64,000 nucleotides of DNA, taken from the NCBI GenBank assembly GCA_905221435.1, contig CAJNDD010000003.1, positions 1 through 64,000 on the forward strand. The letters are read 5' to 3'. Positions 31,401 to 39,367 of the stretch are shown here, one piece after another; the first letter of the stretch is position 1; each line of letters begins with the position of its first letter. The translations under genes were made by a program, and so were the position numbers. The notes beneath the pieces were generated by a model that was not told the origin of the DNA, made no database searches, and saw only the letters and a program-made list of their open reading frames with translations. This DNA is from a bacterium. Its GTDB lineage: Bacteria > Bacillota > Bacilli > Lactobacillales > Streptococcaceae.

Positions 31401-34332
31401 CAAACTGAATATGGTGTTGCTCAAACTTATAGGCTACTTTACCTGACTCATCAGATAAATAGAGCTTGTTCCCCTCACTAGAAGCTAACTCCTGCACACC
31501 GTCACCTGTAACCGTCACATCAACCTTTAAGACGTGACTTGGACCGACGTTCCCAATAGCATTTTCAATCTTGCTTTCTTTATTGAAGACCAGGCCTTTA
31601 GCGTTTTGTGTGATGTTTTCTGCATCGTAACGCTTGATTGTCTTTGGATTGATTTCATAGGTCTCAGTATCATCAATCTTGTACTCTGGATTGCTACCTG
31701 GTGCATAAACATAGTCTGCGTGTGGTAAGGTTCTTCCTGCAAAGTTGTTAGCAGCCCGGTTTGATCCCCAAGTCTTTTCAGCAGTAACTCTTGTTGCTTC
31801 AAAGAAGCGCTTGAAAATATCATAAGAAGTCATGCCTGTTTCATGGAGATCAATATTATCATTCCAAACGGCATGTCCACCACCCAAGATATGAGGGTTT
31901 GAAGCTGCTAATTTTGGACCGTTGCCGGCTGTCGTAAAATCATTTGGTGTCCAGCGATTATATTGATACTCATAAGAAGAATAGTCACCGTATGCTCCTT
32001 GCTGGTTATTACCATTTGGCACACTGTAAGTCGGAACATCAGTAATATTGATAATCTTAGCACCAGCCTTCAAAGCCGCTTGTGGATGTTGCCAACCTAG
32101 ACTCCAGATATCCACCTCGACATCCTTCAAATCAACCGGTGTTTGACCACTCTTACGGCTAAGTGAACCCCAAATTCGTGGCGTATAGCCCTTACCTTTG
32201 ATATAGGTGATCAAATCGTTAACATAACGACGATAGTTTTCATTTTTGCCATAGTACTCATCTGTTCCTATGTGAATCGTTTTAACTCCACGAAGCGGTG
32301 CATCCTTACCATCCAGCAATTTATCATAAACAGACTTGACAAAGCGCAATGTTTCATCATAATTCTTGTCCAAATCAAGCATCGCAACACGCTCTACATT
32401 GTGCTTATTCGGACTTAGCTGTCCTTTATACATCAAGTCTGGACGAACCTTCACAAATGATAAAGCATGCCCCGGTGTATCAATTTCTGGTACTAAGTTG
32501 ATTCCTAACTCATCAGCCAAAGCGATGAGTCTTTGCATTTCATCCTTAGTATAGTGTTGCTTAGAAGTCAAAGGAACACCATTGTCACCGACAATATCTG
32601 TCTGTAAACGGAAACCTGTATCTGCATGATTGAGCACATATTCAATTTCCTGCTCCTTGGTCAGATGTTTACCTGCTAAATGCTCCTTGAGGAAAATATA
32701 GTTATCATTCAAATGCAACTGCAAGTCATTCATCTTGTAGTAAGCCATGTTTAGCATAATGTCCACAAGAGTATCATAAGGAATAAACTTACGACCAGTA
32801 TCTAGCATAAATCCTCGGTGGCTGAAACTTGGAAAGTCTCGAATTTCACCATTTTGGATATTTTCTTGACCCATTTGAAGTAGGGTTCGAGTAGCATAAA
32901 AAGCACCTTTATTAGTCTGCGCTTCAATGGTAAAGACATTATCACGAATCGTAATACCATAACCTTCTTCACCATAGCCCTTGTCCGTTACCTTTTTAAA
33001 CTCAATACGATGCGTGGATGTACTGTCTCCCTTGGCAAGCTCTAATCCTCGAGAAACCAAGTCATTAGCATAGAAATTAGCTGCCTTGTCAAATCCTGAA
33101 TCTCCAACAGATAGAACAGTGTCTTCCAAAATAGAAGAACGTCCTTCCTCACCATGCCATTGCTGAACAGTTGGAGCCACTGTTGGCTTGTCTCCAACTC
33201 CCTCGTCTGCATAACGACCAGGAACTCTAACTTCAAATTCCTTGGTAATGGTTTGGCCTTCATGCACTTGTTGCAAAGAAACTTTAACTGTCTGCTCTGT
33301 TAAAGGCTGGTGGATTTTATTATTCAGATCAATCACACCTGTTTTATTGCTACCAACTAAGCTAACTTTACCTGGTAATTTAGGTAGGTCAAGTGAATGG
33401 CCATCTTGAGCCAAATTCAGCGACTCTACTTGGTTAAGATTTGTTACCTTATCTGGTTCTGGAATGTTAGAATAAGCTCGTATTTCCTGAATACCAACAT
33501 TGCGCCAGCGCATACTACCTTCAGTGTATTTTGTGATTTCCAACTTGAGATATTTGGCTTCAATTGGAGTATCAAGATTAACCCTTTCATCTAAGATAGG
33601 TTGACCATCTTTTTCATAAGCTAGTTTCCATTTACGAGTAGCTTCTTCTTCATTGATAGCCTCTGCCGTAGCATAGTATAGTTTCCATCCTTGAATGTTC
33701 GGATCGTTCGGCTGTCCTGTTCTCTGTCTACGATCCCAATCAATCTCAATCCGCTTGATTGATGTCACTTTATCTAGTGTCATAGTCAACTGAGGATTTA
33801 CTACATCCTTGTCTGTCGCCCAACGACTACTACTATCTCCATCAACTGCCTTATCAGCAGTAAAAGAAGTATTTTGTTCGCTATTGGATGCGCTTACATT
33901 TACATTTAATAAATGATTAACATCAGGAGTCTTTTCCACTTCTGTCGTTGGTGCAGTGGTGGATGAGTCTGGATGAGTTAATTCATTGCCCACCTTAAGT
34001 TTAGGTGAAGTCGATTCCGCAGTTGCTTCGGAAGTTAGCTCATGACCTTCTGTACTTGGAGTATCATTTCCCCCTGCCTCTGCTTTGGCAAGTTTATCAG
34101 CTAAATCAGCCGGCAATTCATTCAAGGGTTTAACCTTCTCTGCCGAATCTGAAGTAGTGTCATCAGTCTCAGTCGCTGCACTAGCACTCGAAACTGGACT
34201 TGTAGGGGTAACTTCTGCAGCTGCAGCTAGTTGGGAACTAAATAACAGAGTTCCTATCACAACAGAGCAAACTCCCACAGCATATTTCCGAATGCTATAG
34301 GTAGATTTTTTCTCAAAAAATCTCTTATCCAT
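25462..34332 (-). CDS. Giant LPXTG surface hexosaminidase with GH20 and GH84 domains
   Basis: 2956 residues. Order of parts: YSIRK signal (residues about 10-40); low-complexity linker; F5/8-type (CBM32-like) module (about 140-290); GH20 support domain and GH20 barrel (about 360-860) with the catalytic pair in HIGTDEYYG (Asp691-Glu692); concanavalin-like lectin module (about 915-1045); a second F5/8 module (about 1050-1187); GH84 (about 1257-1700) with RGFIEGYYGNPWS and the catalytic pair in ILADDAA (Asp1518-Asp1519); several further F5/8-like modules (about 1877-2550); two G5 domains (about 2560-2750); LPNTG (2926-2930), hydrophobic tail and KKKEK. Both families cleave terminal beta-N-acetylhexosamines, so it should trim host glycans at the cell surface. 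Linkage specificity is not readable here. Confidence 0.93.
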   Translation of the reverse strand: MDKRFFEKKSTYSIRKYAVGVCSVVIGTLLFSSQLAAAAEVTPTSPVSSASAATETDDTTSDSAEKVKPLNELPADLADKLAKAEAGGNDTPSTEGHELTSEATAESTSPKLKVGNELTHPDSSTTAPTTEVEKTPDVNHLLNVNVSASNSEQNTSFTADKAVDGDSSSRWATDKDVVNPQLTMTLDKVTSIKRIEIDWDRRQRTGQPNDPNIQGWKLYYATAEAINEEEATRKWKLAYEKDGQPILDERVNLDTPIEAKYLKLEITKYTEGSMRWRNVGIQEIRAYSNIPEPDKVTNLNQVESLNLAQDGHSLDLPKLPGKVSLVGSNKTGVIDLNNKIHQPLTEQTVKVSLQQVHEGQTITKEFEVRVPGRYADEGVGDKPTVAPTVQQWHGEEGRSSILEDTVLSVGDSGFDKAANFYANDLVSRGLELAKGDSTSTHRIEFKKVTDKGYGEEGYGITIRDNVFTIEAQTNKGAFYATRTLLQMGQENIQNGEIRDFPSFSHRGFMLDTGRKFIPYDTLVDIMLNMAYYKMNDLQLHLNDNYIFLKEHLAGKHLTKEQEIEYVLNHADTGFRLQTDIVGDNGVPLTSKQHYTKDEMQRLIALADELGINLVPEIDTPGHALSFVKVRPDLMYKGQLSPNKHNVERVAMLDLDKNYDETLRFVKSVYDKLLDGKDAPLRGVKTIHIGTDEYYGKNENYRRYVNDLITYIKGKGYTPRIWGSLSRKSGQTPVDLKDVEVDIWSLGWQHPQAALKAGAKIINITDVPTYSVPNGNNQQGAYGDYSSYEYQYNRWTPNDFTTAGNGPKLAASNPHILGGGHAVWNDNIDLHETGMTSYDIFKRFFEATRVTAEKTWGSNRAANNFAGRTLPHADYVYAPGSNPEYKIDDTETYEINPKTIKRYDAENITQNAKGLVFNKESKIENAIGNVGPSHVLKVDVTVTGDGVQELASSEGNKLYLSDESGKVAYKFEQHHIQFDKTLEKGKRYELVFVTKPQSTELYVNGEKINRVANPAHPRLAHTSLVLPLEKIGGFEGTLHNLSLSDKPFVNPRLISQDQIARVEASSEQLPGNATEGAVSKAFDGNPATFWHSHWTKKDPSYTVTMTLKQTTAVNALTYLPRPGGGNGLVTKYEVYAKKADQLVKVAEGTWDNNAAEKIANFEAVETDTIQLKILQGVEGYASAAEINLLKPIATSDEPATPPAPKPDPKPETPAPTPAPKDDGTVELEDTFIAKKPADPSVVEAALRSQEYLKKQYKIFPTPHKVTYGDGLVRLDKKVHLVIGEQVDIYTRNRLKSILQNSNISYTTGKTAEAGATNIYLGVHQTGSKAEEAQRTESVNQGLFDKIDAYSLVIKGQQISIVGKDTDAVFYGLTTLKHMLNDSSAPVLREVNVEDYADMKNRGFIEGYYGNPWSNKDRAALMRYGGDLKLTQYIFAPKDDPYHNSKWRELYPKEKLEEIRQLAKVGNETKTRYVWTIHPFMNSRIRFQNETVYQEDLNAIKAKFTQLLDVGVREFGILADDAAQPYGGYESYNRLMKDMTDWLTEKQATYPGLKKEMIFVPSQYWGNGREDELRSLNRNLPKSSIMTLTGGKIWGEVSENFLTQLKQNIEASGQPYRPVQLWINWPCTDNSKQHLILGGGEKFLHPGVDPSLIGGVMLNPMQQSEPSKIALFSAAEYSWNIWKNEAEAKAVNDIAFNFAETGRFTETKESAAFRELGKHMINQHMDNRVVKLEESVDLAPKLTNFMNKLKAGQDVSAERKELKAEFAKLKDAAETYKASGNEQMREQIKYWLDNTIDQMNALDALLTATEFIGSKNADGLWNNYYKGLKDYEQSKKHSFWYVDHYENAELGVQHIRPFILNLKEYLAKEIEKELNPDKVVTTFITNRTGGEGDLTQVLDGDLSTQVIFKNPTRISTGDYIGLQFNKPVSIKKLSFAMGAVSNPKDTFNKAKIEYLNEAGEWTALPQGNYVGNESEITLDNLDIKAKGIRMVATEDRDNTWFAVREIAVNRPLENAKKKAGSITISPNLVYKLNTTSAKMTDNSDSTEAMLASSSTANGERDTTPVDAWVQLDLGSQQTVKKIRLVQGVTDKLAAGVIEVSTDGQNWTTVANLTGEQSKEVETNQSIRYVRVRNTQKTNFWWRIGNLSVESETGTDQYTDTNVDQLKATQVHEKLGRYEMDIPAGTTLDAGQYLGMKLDRLHEIEDLKLGENANQALQLRYSPNGVEWYRASELQDHQLVRYVRLENKTGQKQAIGTTSLLLTTKEIQPTSIESTSMGIDPNYGSGDVRKAKNLDQLFDGDLNNYVEFSDYPQTDGHMTLNLGATRQIKKIRAYIKDGTQNYLRDGKIQVSADGKTWKDVVSVGDGQENPARDDSLTDGWTHDSQRPGNRYIEGELPAATAAKYLRVLYTAPYRHRFVGFTELVINDGEYTKSVNNPTVEGAGTESKSSEKNNIADGNILSSYKATQDSGELIYHLSEKTESNHVRLISDIPAGSSAHVWARTISKDGQTAWQDLGAVTTSFQTFQLANSAHLLDVKLKWEGGRPEFYEVSTYHTEIAETPNPDTPKPPVHKTTPDEGVPAPVVEQPRLDVVTEEVGFKTIERENPQLPKGTRKVVQEGKVGEKTTLVEVTIENGKESGRVTRDSFVSKSPVDQIVEVGKPVAQVTPDEGIQSPVVEQPRLDVVTEEVGFKTIERENPQLPKGTRKVVQEGKVGEKTTLVEVTIENGKESGRVTRDSFVSKAPVDQIVEIGSKEEKPSTPSVPSKPESDLRILTDKATKVQVIGTKTILDKVVSMKVKKVKAQNLEGKTYDAYDITLEDQDGQPIQPKGKVFVSLPLAANKEVEAVYTVKSAQQVDSLVFQQKGRYVEFMTDQLSVYAVVYKTSASQVQEEKPEIPSQDQTNKPDSPQNQEVKPKAPLQTPERKETAVLPNTGTATDSAFLLGLLTALTGLFLMKKKEK
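26095..26625 (-). repeat. Two near-identical G5-coding repeats (276-bp period)
   Basis: Segments 26095-26349 and 26371-26625 are almost identical and encode successive G5 domains (VVTEEVGFKTIERENPQL...). G5 domains bind N-acetylglucosamine-containing polymers or act as stalks. The high DNA identity points to recent duplication or gene conversion. Confidence 0.85.
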
Positions 34333-34400
34333 TTTCCTTTTCTCCTCCCAAAAAAGAGTAAGCGTTTTTAAAAGAACGCACTTTATATATTATTATCTCT

Positions 34401-34429
34401 ATTATGCAACCCTTCCCCAAAAATGTCAA
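34401..34429 (-). promoter_or_regulatory. Promoter of the GH20/GH84 surface gene
   Basis: The minus strand has consensus TTGACA (34424-34429), a 17-bp spacer and CATAAT (34401-34406), about 70 nt before the start codon, which is preceded by GGGAGGAG. Confidence 0.8.
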
Positions 34430-34627
34430 GTCTTTTTATAAGAAAATTTAAAGTTTCTAATTAACGCAAGTATCAAATATTCTGAAAAGTAACTAACGTT
34501 TTTTGATTCCTTATGTCCCTCTCAAAGAAGTCTTGATATTACTGAGCATTATCTCTAAAAACTCATCAGATATCTCACCCGCACATAGATTAGTTTACTT
34601 GCCTGAGACAGATTAATACCAACATAA

Positions 34628-34659
34628 CAAAAAAGCTCTCCGAAAACTCGGAAAGCCTT
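34628..34659 (-). terminator. Strong terminator of the rplU-prp-rpmA operon
   Basis: Minus-strand stem AAGGCTTTCCGA / TCGGAGAGCTT with TTTTTT. It is the second of two terminators in tandem after rpmA. The stretch between it and the promoter at 34401 shows no gene. Confidence 0.85.
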
Positions 34660-34705
34660 ATTTTATGCTACTTCTAGCTTCCTCGCCTTAAAATATCAAG
34701 GCTCG

Positions 34706-34732
34706 GGATAAAAAGGTTCACTGGACCTTTTT
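34706..34732 (-). terminator. First terminator of the ribosomal protein operon, overlapping the rpmA stop
   Basis: AAAAAGGTCC / GAACCTTTTT-type hairpin (loop AGT) beginning at the rpmA stop codon on the minus strand and followed by ATCC. Confidence 0.6.
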
Positions 34733-35024
34733 ATTTTGCGATTGGGTAAACAGAAACTTGTTTTTTATCGCGACCTTTACGTTCAAAGCGTACTACGCCT
34801 TCAACTTTAGCGAACAAAGTATCGTCTCCACCACGTCCAACGTTTACACCTGGATAGATGTGTGTACCACGTTGACGGTAAAGGATTGATCCACCTGTTA
34901 CAGTTTGTCCGTCAGCTGCTTTAGCTCCAAGACGTTTCGCTTGTGAATCACGTCCGTTTGATGTAGAACCTCCACCTTTTTTGTGGGCGAAAAGTTGCAA
35001 GTTTGCAAGATTCATTTTTAACAT
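34731..35024 (-). CDS. rpmA: 50S ribosomal protein L27 (precursor with cleavable N-terminus)
   Basis: A 97-residue bL27. The sequence [21 protein letters not shown] includes the Firmicutes-specific N-terminal extension that ends at LQLF before AHKKGGG. The extension is removed by the Prp protease, encoded by the gene just upstream. The mature N-terminus reaches into the peptidyl-transferase centre. The GGAGG spaced 8 nt from the first ATG favours the longer start. Confidence 0.97.
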   Translation of the reverse strand: MLKMNLANLQLFAHKKGGGSTSNGRDSQAKRLGAKAADGQTVTGGSILYRQRGTHIYPGVNVGRGGDDTLFAKVEGVVRFERKGRDKKQVSVYPIAK

Positions 35025-35040
35025 TATGTTTTCCTCCGTG

Positions 35041-35385
35041 TTAGTTTTCTGTGATAACTCTGGTTTGGACGAACTCCGATGAGTCCTCCGATAATTTTGC
35101 CATACCTAAGAAAAATGATTCGAAGAATAATTGGGTCATTTCTCTCTGGTGTGACGGGATAGCCGTCGGTAATTCAACCCTTAAAAAACCGCCATCATCT
35201 TCGTTTAATTCTAGGATTGGTTCATAGCCTGCAAATTTCTCAATGGAATTGATAAAGTTAACGGCAAGCGTAGAAACCGATGCACACACGACATCTAAGC
35301 CGTATTCGCCTGTCTCGGCGTGTCCAGTAATTTCCGCACTCCTCAGCTCGCCATCTTCGGCTCTCTCAAAGACTGCTTGTATCAT
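35041..35385 (-). CDS. prp: Ribosomal-processing cysteine protease Prp
   Basis: A 114-residue Prp protein with the catalytic histidine in ITGHAETG and cysteine in [13 protein letters not shown], the two invariant residues of the family. It cleaves the N-terminal extension of L27, an essential step in Firmicutes. Its location between rplU and rpmA is the standard arrangement (rplU-prp-rpmA), and the gaps of 15-16 nt indicate one transcript. Confidence 0.96.
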   Translation of the reverse strand: MIQAVFERAEDGELRSAEITGHAETGEYGLDVVCASVSTLAVNFINSIEKFAGYEPILELNEDDGGFLRVELPTAIPSHQREMTQLFFESFFLGMAKLSEDSSEFVQTRVITEN

Positions 35386-35400
35386 GTGTTCTCCTTAAAA

Positions 35401-35715
35401 TTAAGCGTTGATCGCGTTGATGACAACTTTTGTATATGGTTGACGGTGACCTTGTTTACGGTGGCTACCTTTTTTAGGTTTGTACTTGTAAGTAACAACT
35501 TTCTTTTGTTTTCCTTGTTTTTCAACAGTTCCAACTACAGTAGCTCCAGCAACAAGTGGAGTTCCGACAACAGTGTTTTCACCACCAACAAGAACAACTT
35601 CGTTAAAAGTAACTTCTTGACCAGCTTCAACGTTCAATTTTTCAACGTAAATTGCTTGACCAACTTCAACTTTAACTTGTTTTCCGCCAGTTTTGATAAT
35701 TGCGTATGTGCTCAT
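35401..35715 (-). CDS. rplU: 50S ribosomal protein L21
   Basis: A 104-residue bL21, [20 protein letters not shown] ... ending in [19 protein letters not shown]. The start is fixed by a strong AGGAGGTGC 6 nt before ATG; an in-frame extension upstream would run through the leader RNA and is not credible. It is first in the rplU-prp-rpmA operon. Confidence 0.98.
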   Translation of the reverse strand: MSTYAIIKTGGKQVKVEVGQAIYVEKLNVEAGQEVTFNEVVLVGGENTVVGTPLVAGATVVGTVEKQGKQKKVVTYKYKPKKGSHRKQGHRQPYTKVVINAINA

Positions 35716-35800
35716 TATGCACCTCCTATGATTTTTAGGGTTTCCCCGTATTTTTGTGAAGACTCGCCTAGCATCGTGGGACGAACCACTTAAAAGAAAG
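35716..35800 (-). ncRNA. L21 leader (5' UTR of rplU)
   Basis: An 85-nt leader between an extended -10 box (TGTTATACT, -10 at 35807-35812) and the rplU start. It contains paired segments (GGGGAAACCC, and GTCCCACGATGC with flanking partners) as expected for the Firmicutes L21 autoregulatory leader. The fold was judged by eye only. Confidence 0.6.
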
Positions 35801-35806
35801 GCTCTA

Positions 35807-35815
35807 AGTATAACA
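35807..35815 (-). promoter_or_regulatory. Extended -10 promoter of rplU
   Basis: Minus strand TGTTATACT about 90 nt before rplU. No good -35. Confidence 0.5.
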
Positions 35816-35994
35816 AAGAATAAACTAGAAATTGAGCCGAAGGCATAACTTGTGTTAGGCAAGGCGATAATGACGAAGTTTAAATTTGTTATACGACGAG
35901 CAAACGATGTTCGTGCGGTTGCACAGGATTGTGCATAGTCAACTCTTCAAGTATAGCATATCTTCTTTTTTCTTACAAGTAAAATCAACCAAAA

Positions 35995-36681
35995 TTAAGC
36001 TTTTTCTTTCCCTTTTTTCCTCCAAGAAGCAAAAAGCATACTGAAGTAAAAGATACTCATCATAACTGGAACACCTAAAATTGTCTTCTCCTGATAGTAA
36101 ATCGTCAAATAAGCTGAAAAAACAACTCCGAAGACAAAACTGCTAAGCAAGCTAACAAAAATCAAGGCTTCACGCAGGAAGGGCGTATGTTTGGTCCGAA
36201 AATAATCACCAAAAGCTAACATGGTACGTTTGATATTCCCTGTCATAAAAGCATTATTATAGGCAATACCTGACACTTCTCCAAAGGCAGTTGTCACCAG
36301 TCCCATACAGAAGGCCAATGGCGGCACGAGATAGATATTGTCAACCGTTTGCGGCACAAAGCCTATAATTAGTGACAGGACTGCAAGAGGAATCAAGGAC
36401 AAAATCGGTTTTTTAACAATTCGAAGTTTTTCCTTATACAATGTCAGAAAAAAGACACCCATCATAAAGGAAAACAAGGTCATTACTTTAGCACTAGCAT
36501 CCGAGACATTCTGCTGAATGAGTCCTACAGAAAGAAAGACGACATTCCCTGTTTGTCCAGCCACAAGGGTGTTCCCTCGCACGATAAAGGTATAGGCATC
36601 GACATATCCTGCGCAAAAAGTCAAAAAAAGCGCTAGTCTCTTAGACTGACGTGATATTTTCCTTATTGGTAATAATCTCAT
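35995..36681 (-). CDS. DUF1275 (YoaK-type) membrane protein
   Basis: About 228 residues with six hydrophobic segments and the DUF1275 signature LTFCAGYVDAYTFIVRGNTLVAGQTGNVVFLSVGL near the N-terminus (two parts: AGYVDAYTF and AGQTGNVVFL), plus NNAFMTGNIKRT in the middle. Function of the family is unknown. Start set at MRLLPIRKI, which lacks an ideal ribosome site; six extra residues (MRRGEK) are possible. It stands alone between rplU and the divergent oxidoreductase gene. Confidence 0.85.
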   Translation of the reverse strand: MRLLPIRKISRQSKRLALFLTFCAGYVDAYTFIVRGNTLVAGQTGNVVFLSVGLIQQNVSDASAKVMTLFSFMMGVFFLTLYKEKLRIVKKPILSLIPLAVLSLIIGFVPQTVDNIYLVPPLAFCMGLVTTAFGEVSGIAYNNAFMTGNIKRTMLAFGDYFRTKHTPFLREALIFVSLLSSFVFGVVFSAYLTIYYQEKTILGVPVMMSIFYFSMLFASWRKKGKEKA

Positions 36682-36797
36682 TTTCTCCCCCCTTCTCATT
36701 TCATCTACTTATCTAAATATTGTACCACTTTCTCCAAGAAATTCGTAGCCCATTTGAAAATTTTTACCATCTGTTAGATAGTCCTTCTTTTCTATGT

Positions 36798-36803
36798 TAT
36801 AAT
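36798..36803 (+). promoter_or_regulatory. -10 box for the oxidoreductase/helicase pair
   Basis: TATAAT 34 nt before the start codon at 36838. The -35 region is weak. Confidence 0.55.
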
Positions 36804-36837
36804 GAAGGAAGGATTTGAAGTCGGAAAAGGAGTATTT

Positions 36838-37815
36838 ATGCTTAAATTAGGTGTTATCGGAACAGGTGCTATTACCCATCATTTCATAGAAGCAGCCCAT
36901 GCTAGTGGAGAATACCAGCTGGTTGCAGTCTATTCTAGAAAACTAGAAACTGCTGCAACCTTTGCTTCTCAGTATCAGGATATCCAACTCTTTGATCAAT
37001 TAGAAGACTTCTTTAAGTCTTCCTTTGATGTAGTCTATATCGCCAGTCCAAACTCCTTGCATTTTGTTCAAGCCAAGGCTGCCTTGTCTGCTGGTAAGCA
37101 CGTCATTCTTGAAAAGCCAGCTGTCACTCAGCCACAAGAATGGCTAGATTTAAGGCAAACGGCTGAGAAAAATCACTGTTGTATCTTTGAAGCAGCTCGT
37201 AATTACCACGAGGAAGCCTTTACTACTATTAAGAATTTTTTAGCAGACAAGCAAGTGTTAGGTGCTGATTTCAACTATGCCAAGTATTCTTCCAAGATGC
37301 CGAACTTGTTGGCTGGGCAGACGCCAAATGTCTTTTCAGATCGTTTTGCTGGTGGAGCCCTTATGGACTTGGGGATTTATCCTATCTATGCCGCTGTTCG
37401 TCTCTTTGGAAAGGCTAAGGACGCGACCTATCAGGCTCAACAGCTTGACAATAGCATTGACCTAAATGGAGATGGTATCCTCTTCTACCCTAACTTTCAA
37501 GTTCATATCAAGGCTGGGAAAAACATCACTTCCAATCTTCCTTGTGAGATTTACACAGCAGATGGAACCTTGACCCTTAACACGATTGAACATGTCCGCT
37601 CAGCTATTTTTACCGATCACCAAGGAAATCAAGTCCAGCTCCCTATCCAACAAGCTCCTCATACGATGACTGAGGAAGTCGCAGCATTTGCACAGATGAT
37701 CCAGAAACCAAACCAGACACTTTACCAGAACTGGCTGGGTGATGCAGGTTCTGTTCATGACCTATTACATACCATGCGCCAGTCATCTGGCATTAGATTT
37801 GAGGCAGAAAAATGA
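36838..37815 (+). CDS. Gfo/Idh/MocA family oxidoreductase
   Basis: A 325-residue NAD(P)-dependent dehydrogenase: Rossmann motif GVIGTGAITHHFIEAA at the very N-terminus, the family lysine motif ILEKPAVTQPQEW and the C-terminal GGALMDLGIYPIYAA. The start is the ATG at 36838, preceded by AAAGGAG; the open frame upstream runs through the -10 box. Substrate unknown, probably a sugar or inositol-like compound. It overlaps the following helicase gene by 4 nt (ATGA). Confidence 0.92.
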   Translation: MLKLGVIGTGAITHHFIEAAHASGEYQLVAVYSRKLETAATFASQYQDIQLFDQLEDFFKSSFDVVYIASPNSLHFVQAKAALSAGKHVILEKPAVTQPQEWLDLRQTAEKNHCCIFEAARNYHEEAFTTIKNFLADKQVLGADFNYAKYSSKMPNLLAGQTPNVFSDRFAGGALMDLGIYPIYAAVRLFGKAKDATYQAQQLDNSIDLNGDGILFYPNFQVHIKAGKNITSNLPCEIYTADGTLTLNTIEHVRSAIFTDHQGNQVQLPIQQAPHTMTEEVAAFAQMIQKPNQTLYQNWLGDAGSVHDLLHTMRQSSGIRFEAEK

Positions 37816-38894
37816 AAACCAAACTACCGACTGAATGGCAGGAATTGAGTGACCAACTCGGTTTCCAAGAATTTACCCCCATTCAAACTCAACTATTTGA
37901 GCCTATACTTGCTGGAGAAAACTTACTTGGAGTAAGCCCGACAGGAACTGGTAAGACCCTAGCTTACCTCCTACCAAGTCTTCTCAGACTACAAAAGAAA
38001 AAAGCCCAGCAACTCTTGATTCTAGCACCAAATACGGAACTTGCTGGACAGATTTTTGATGTATGTAAAACGTGGGCAGAGGCTATCGACTTGACTGCTC
38101 AGCTCTTCTTATCAGGTTCCAGTCAGAAACGCCAGATTGAACGCCTTAAAAAAGGACCAGAAATTCTGATTGGAACCCCTGGCCGTATCTTTGAGTTGAT
38201 TAAATTGAAAAAAATCAAGATGATGAATGTGGAAACCATCATCCTGGATGAATTTGACCAATTGCTCGATGATTCTCAGATACACTTTGTCGAGAAAATC
38301 ACTCATTACGCACCTCGTGACCACCAACTCATCTACATGAGTGCGACGACCAAGTTTGACCAAGAAAAGATTTCACCAAACACGCGCACTATTGATCTCT
38401 CTGATCAAAAGTTAGACAACATTCAACATTTCTACATGCAGGTGGACCAACGTCATCGTGTGGATATGCTACGAAAACTGGCTCATGTAGAGGATTTCCG
38501 CAGTCTAGTTTTCTTTAACAGCTTGTCAGATCTTGGAAGTGCGGAGGAAAAACTACAGTATCGCGATATCTTGGCTGTCTCCCTCGCTAGTGATGTCAAT
38601 GTGAAATTCCGAAAAGTCATCTTAGAAAAGTTTAAAGACAAGCAGCTAACCCTACTCCTTGCAACTGATCTTTTGGCTCGTGGTATTGACATTGATAGCC
38701 TAGAATGTGTCGTAAACTTCGACGTCCCTAGAGATATGGAAACCTATACCCACCGTGCTGGCCGTACAGGTCGCATGGGTAAAGAAGGCTATGTTATCAC
38801 TCTGGTAACCCATCCTGAAGAACTTAAAAAACTCAAGAAATTCGCAAGTGCGCGTGAAATTGTCCTGAAAAATCAAGAACTCTATATTAAATAA
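37812..38894 (+). CDS. DEAD-box RNA helicase (short, 360 aa)
   Basis: A 360-residue helicase with Q-motif FTPIQTQ, Walker A SPTGTGKT, motif Ib TPGR, a motif II written LDEFDQLLDD (DEFD in place of DEAD), motif III SAT, and motif VI HRAGRTGRMG. DEFD is a known variant position. The protein lacks any C-terminal RNA-binding extension. It is translationally coupled to the oxidoreductase upstream. Likely role in mRNA turnover or ribosome assembly. It is distinct from the helicase at the left window edge. Confidence 0.93.
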   Translation: MKTKLPTEWQELSDQLGFQEFTPIQTQLFEPILAGENLLGVSPTGTGKTLAYLLPSLLRLQKKKAQQLLILAPNTELAGQIFDVCKTWAEAIDLTAQLFLSGSSQKRQIERLKKGPEILIGTPGRIFELIKLKKIKMMNVETIILDEFDQLLDDSQIHFVEKITHYAPRDHQLIYMSATTKFDQEKISPNTRTIDLSDQKLDNIQHFYMQVDQRHRVDMLRKLAHVEDFRSLVFFNSLSDLGSAEEKLQYRDILAVSLASDVNVKFRKVILEKFKDKQLTLLLATDLLARGIDIDSLECVVNFDVPRDMETYTHRAGRTGRMGKEGYVITLVTHPEELKKLKKFASAREIVLKNQELYIK

Positions 38895-38920
38895 GGTTGG
38901 CTTCCGCCAACCTTTTTCTT
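38893..38920 (+). terminator. Terminator after the helicase gene (bidirectional)
   Basis: Stem AAGGTTGGC / GCCAACCTT with loop TTCC and TTTTTCTT on the plus strand. The minus strand also ends in AT-rich sequence and could serve the convergent DUF1934 gene. Confidence 0.88.
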
Positions 38921-39296
38921 ATCCCCAAGTAATTTCTAATTGATAGTTGGCAAAGGGGTGTCCCTCTTGATTTAGCAGTTGATAGGCTAGCTCAATCTTT
39001 TGCCCATCCAATTTGTAGTGACTCGTTTGAATGATAAACTCCTGCATCCCCATTGGAGTCGGAATGTAGGCTAAACTATCACTATCCTTCAGAAAGCGCA
39101 TGATGGTTTTGGGACTCGAGAAACGAGTCATCACCAGTTCTTGACCATGAAACTTGAGAACCACTTTTTCCTTTTCCTCATTGTAGAAAAGCAGATAGCT
39201 ATAGTCGCCCTTTTCACGCACTTCCACGTCATAGAGTTGGTCAATGACTTCCAACTGCTCATCAAACTGAATCGTATTTCGCATCCGAATCTTCAC
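38919..39296 (-). CDS. DUF1934 beta-barrel protein
   Basis: A 125-residue, beta-rich protein with the DUF1934 pattern: IRMRNTIQFDEQLEVIDQLYDVEVREKGDY near the N-terminus and YKLDGQKIELAYQLL near the C-terminus. The predicted fold resembles lipocalin-like barrels; function unknown. The start is a GTG with GAGG 8 nt upstream; an internal ATG four codons later is possible. Convergent with the helicase and divergent from the HD hydrolase. Confidence 0.82.
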   Translation of the reverse strand: MKIRMRNTIQFDEQLEVIDQLYDVEVREKGDYSYLLFYNEEKEKVVLKFHGQELVMTRFSSPKTIMRFLKDSDSLAYIPTPMGMQEFIIQTSHYKLDGQKIELAYQLLNQEGHPFANYQLEITWG

Positions 39297-39352
39297 ATCA
39301 AATCCTCTTTCTTGTCTCTTGTCCTACTATTTTACCAAAAAGAGAAGGATTT

Positions 39353-39361
39353 TGCTATAAT
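39353..39361 (+). promoter_or_regulatory. Extended -10 promoter abutting the HD hydrolase start codon
   Basis: TGCTATAAT, then six bases, then the ATG at 39368. There is no room for a Shine-Dalgarno, so the transcript is likely leaderless. Confidence 0.65.
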
Positions 39362-39367
39362 GGTCAT

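Noticed and set aside
35716..35862. In-frame N-terminal extension of L21
   Set aside because: The extension lies in the leader RNA and the promoter; the ATG at 35715 has an excellent ribosome site and gives the normal L21 length.
35816..35950. GC-richer intergenic stretch upstream of rplU, considered as a BOX or RUP element
   Set aside because: Some short matches in flavour (CTTCGTCATT) but not the known BOX modules or RUP ends. No assignment made.
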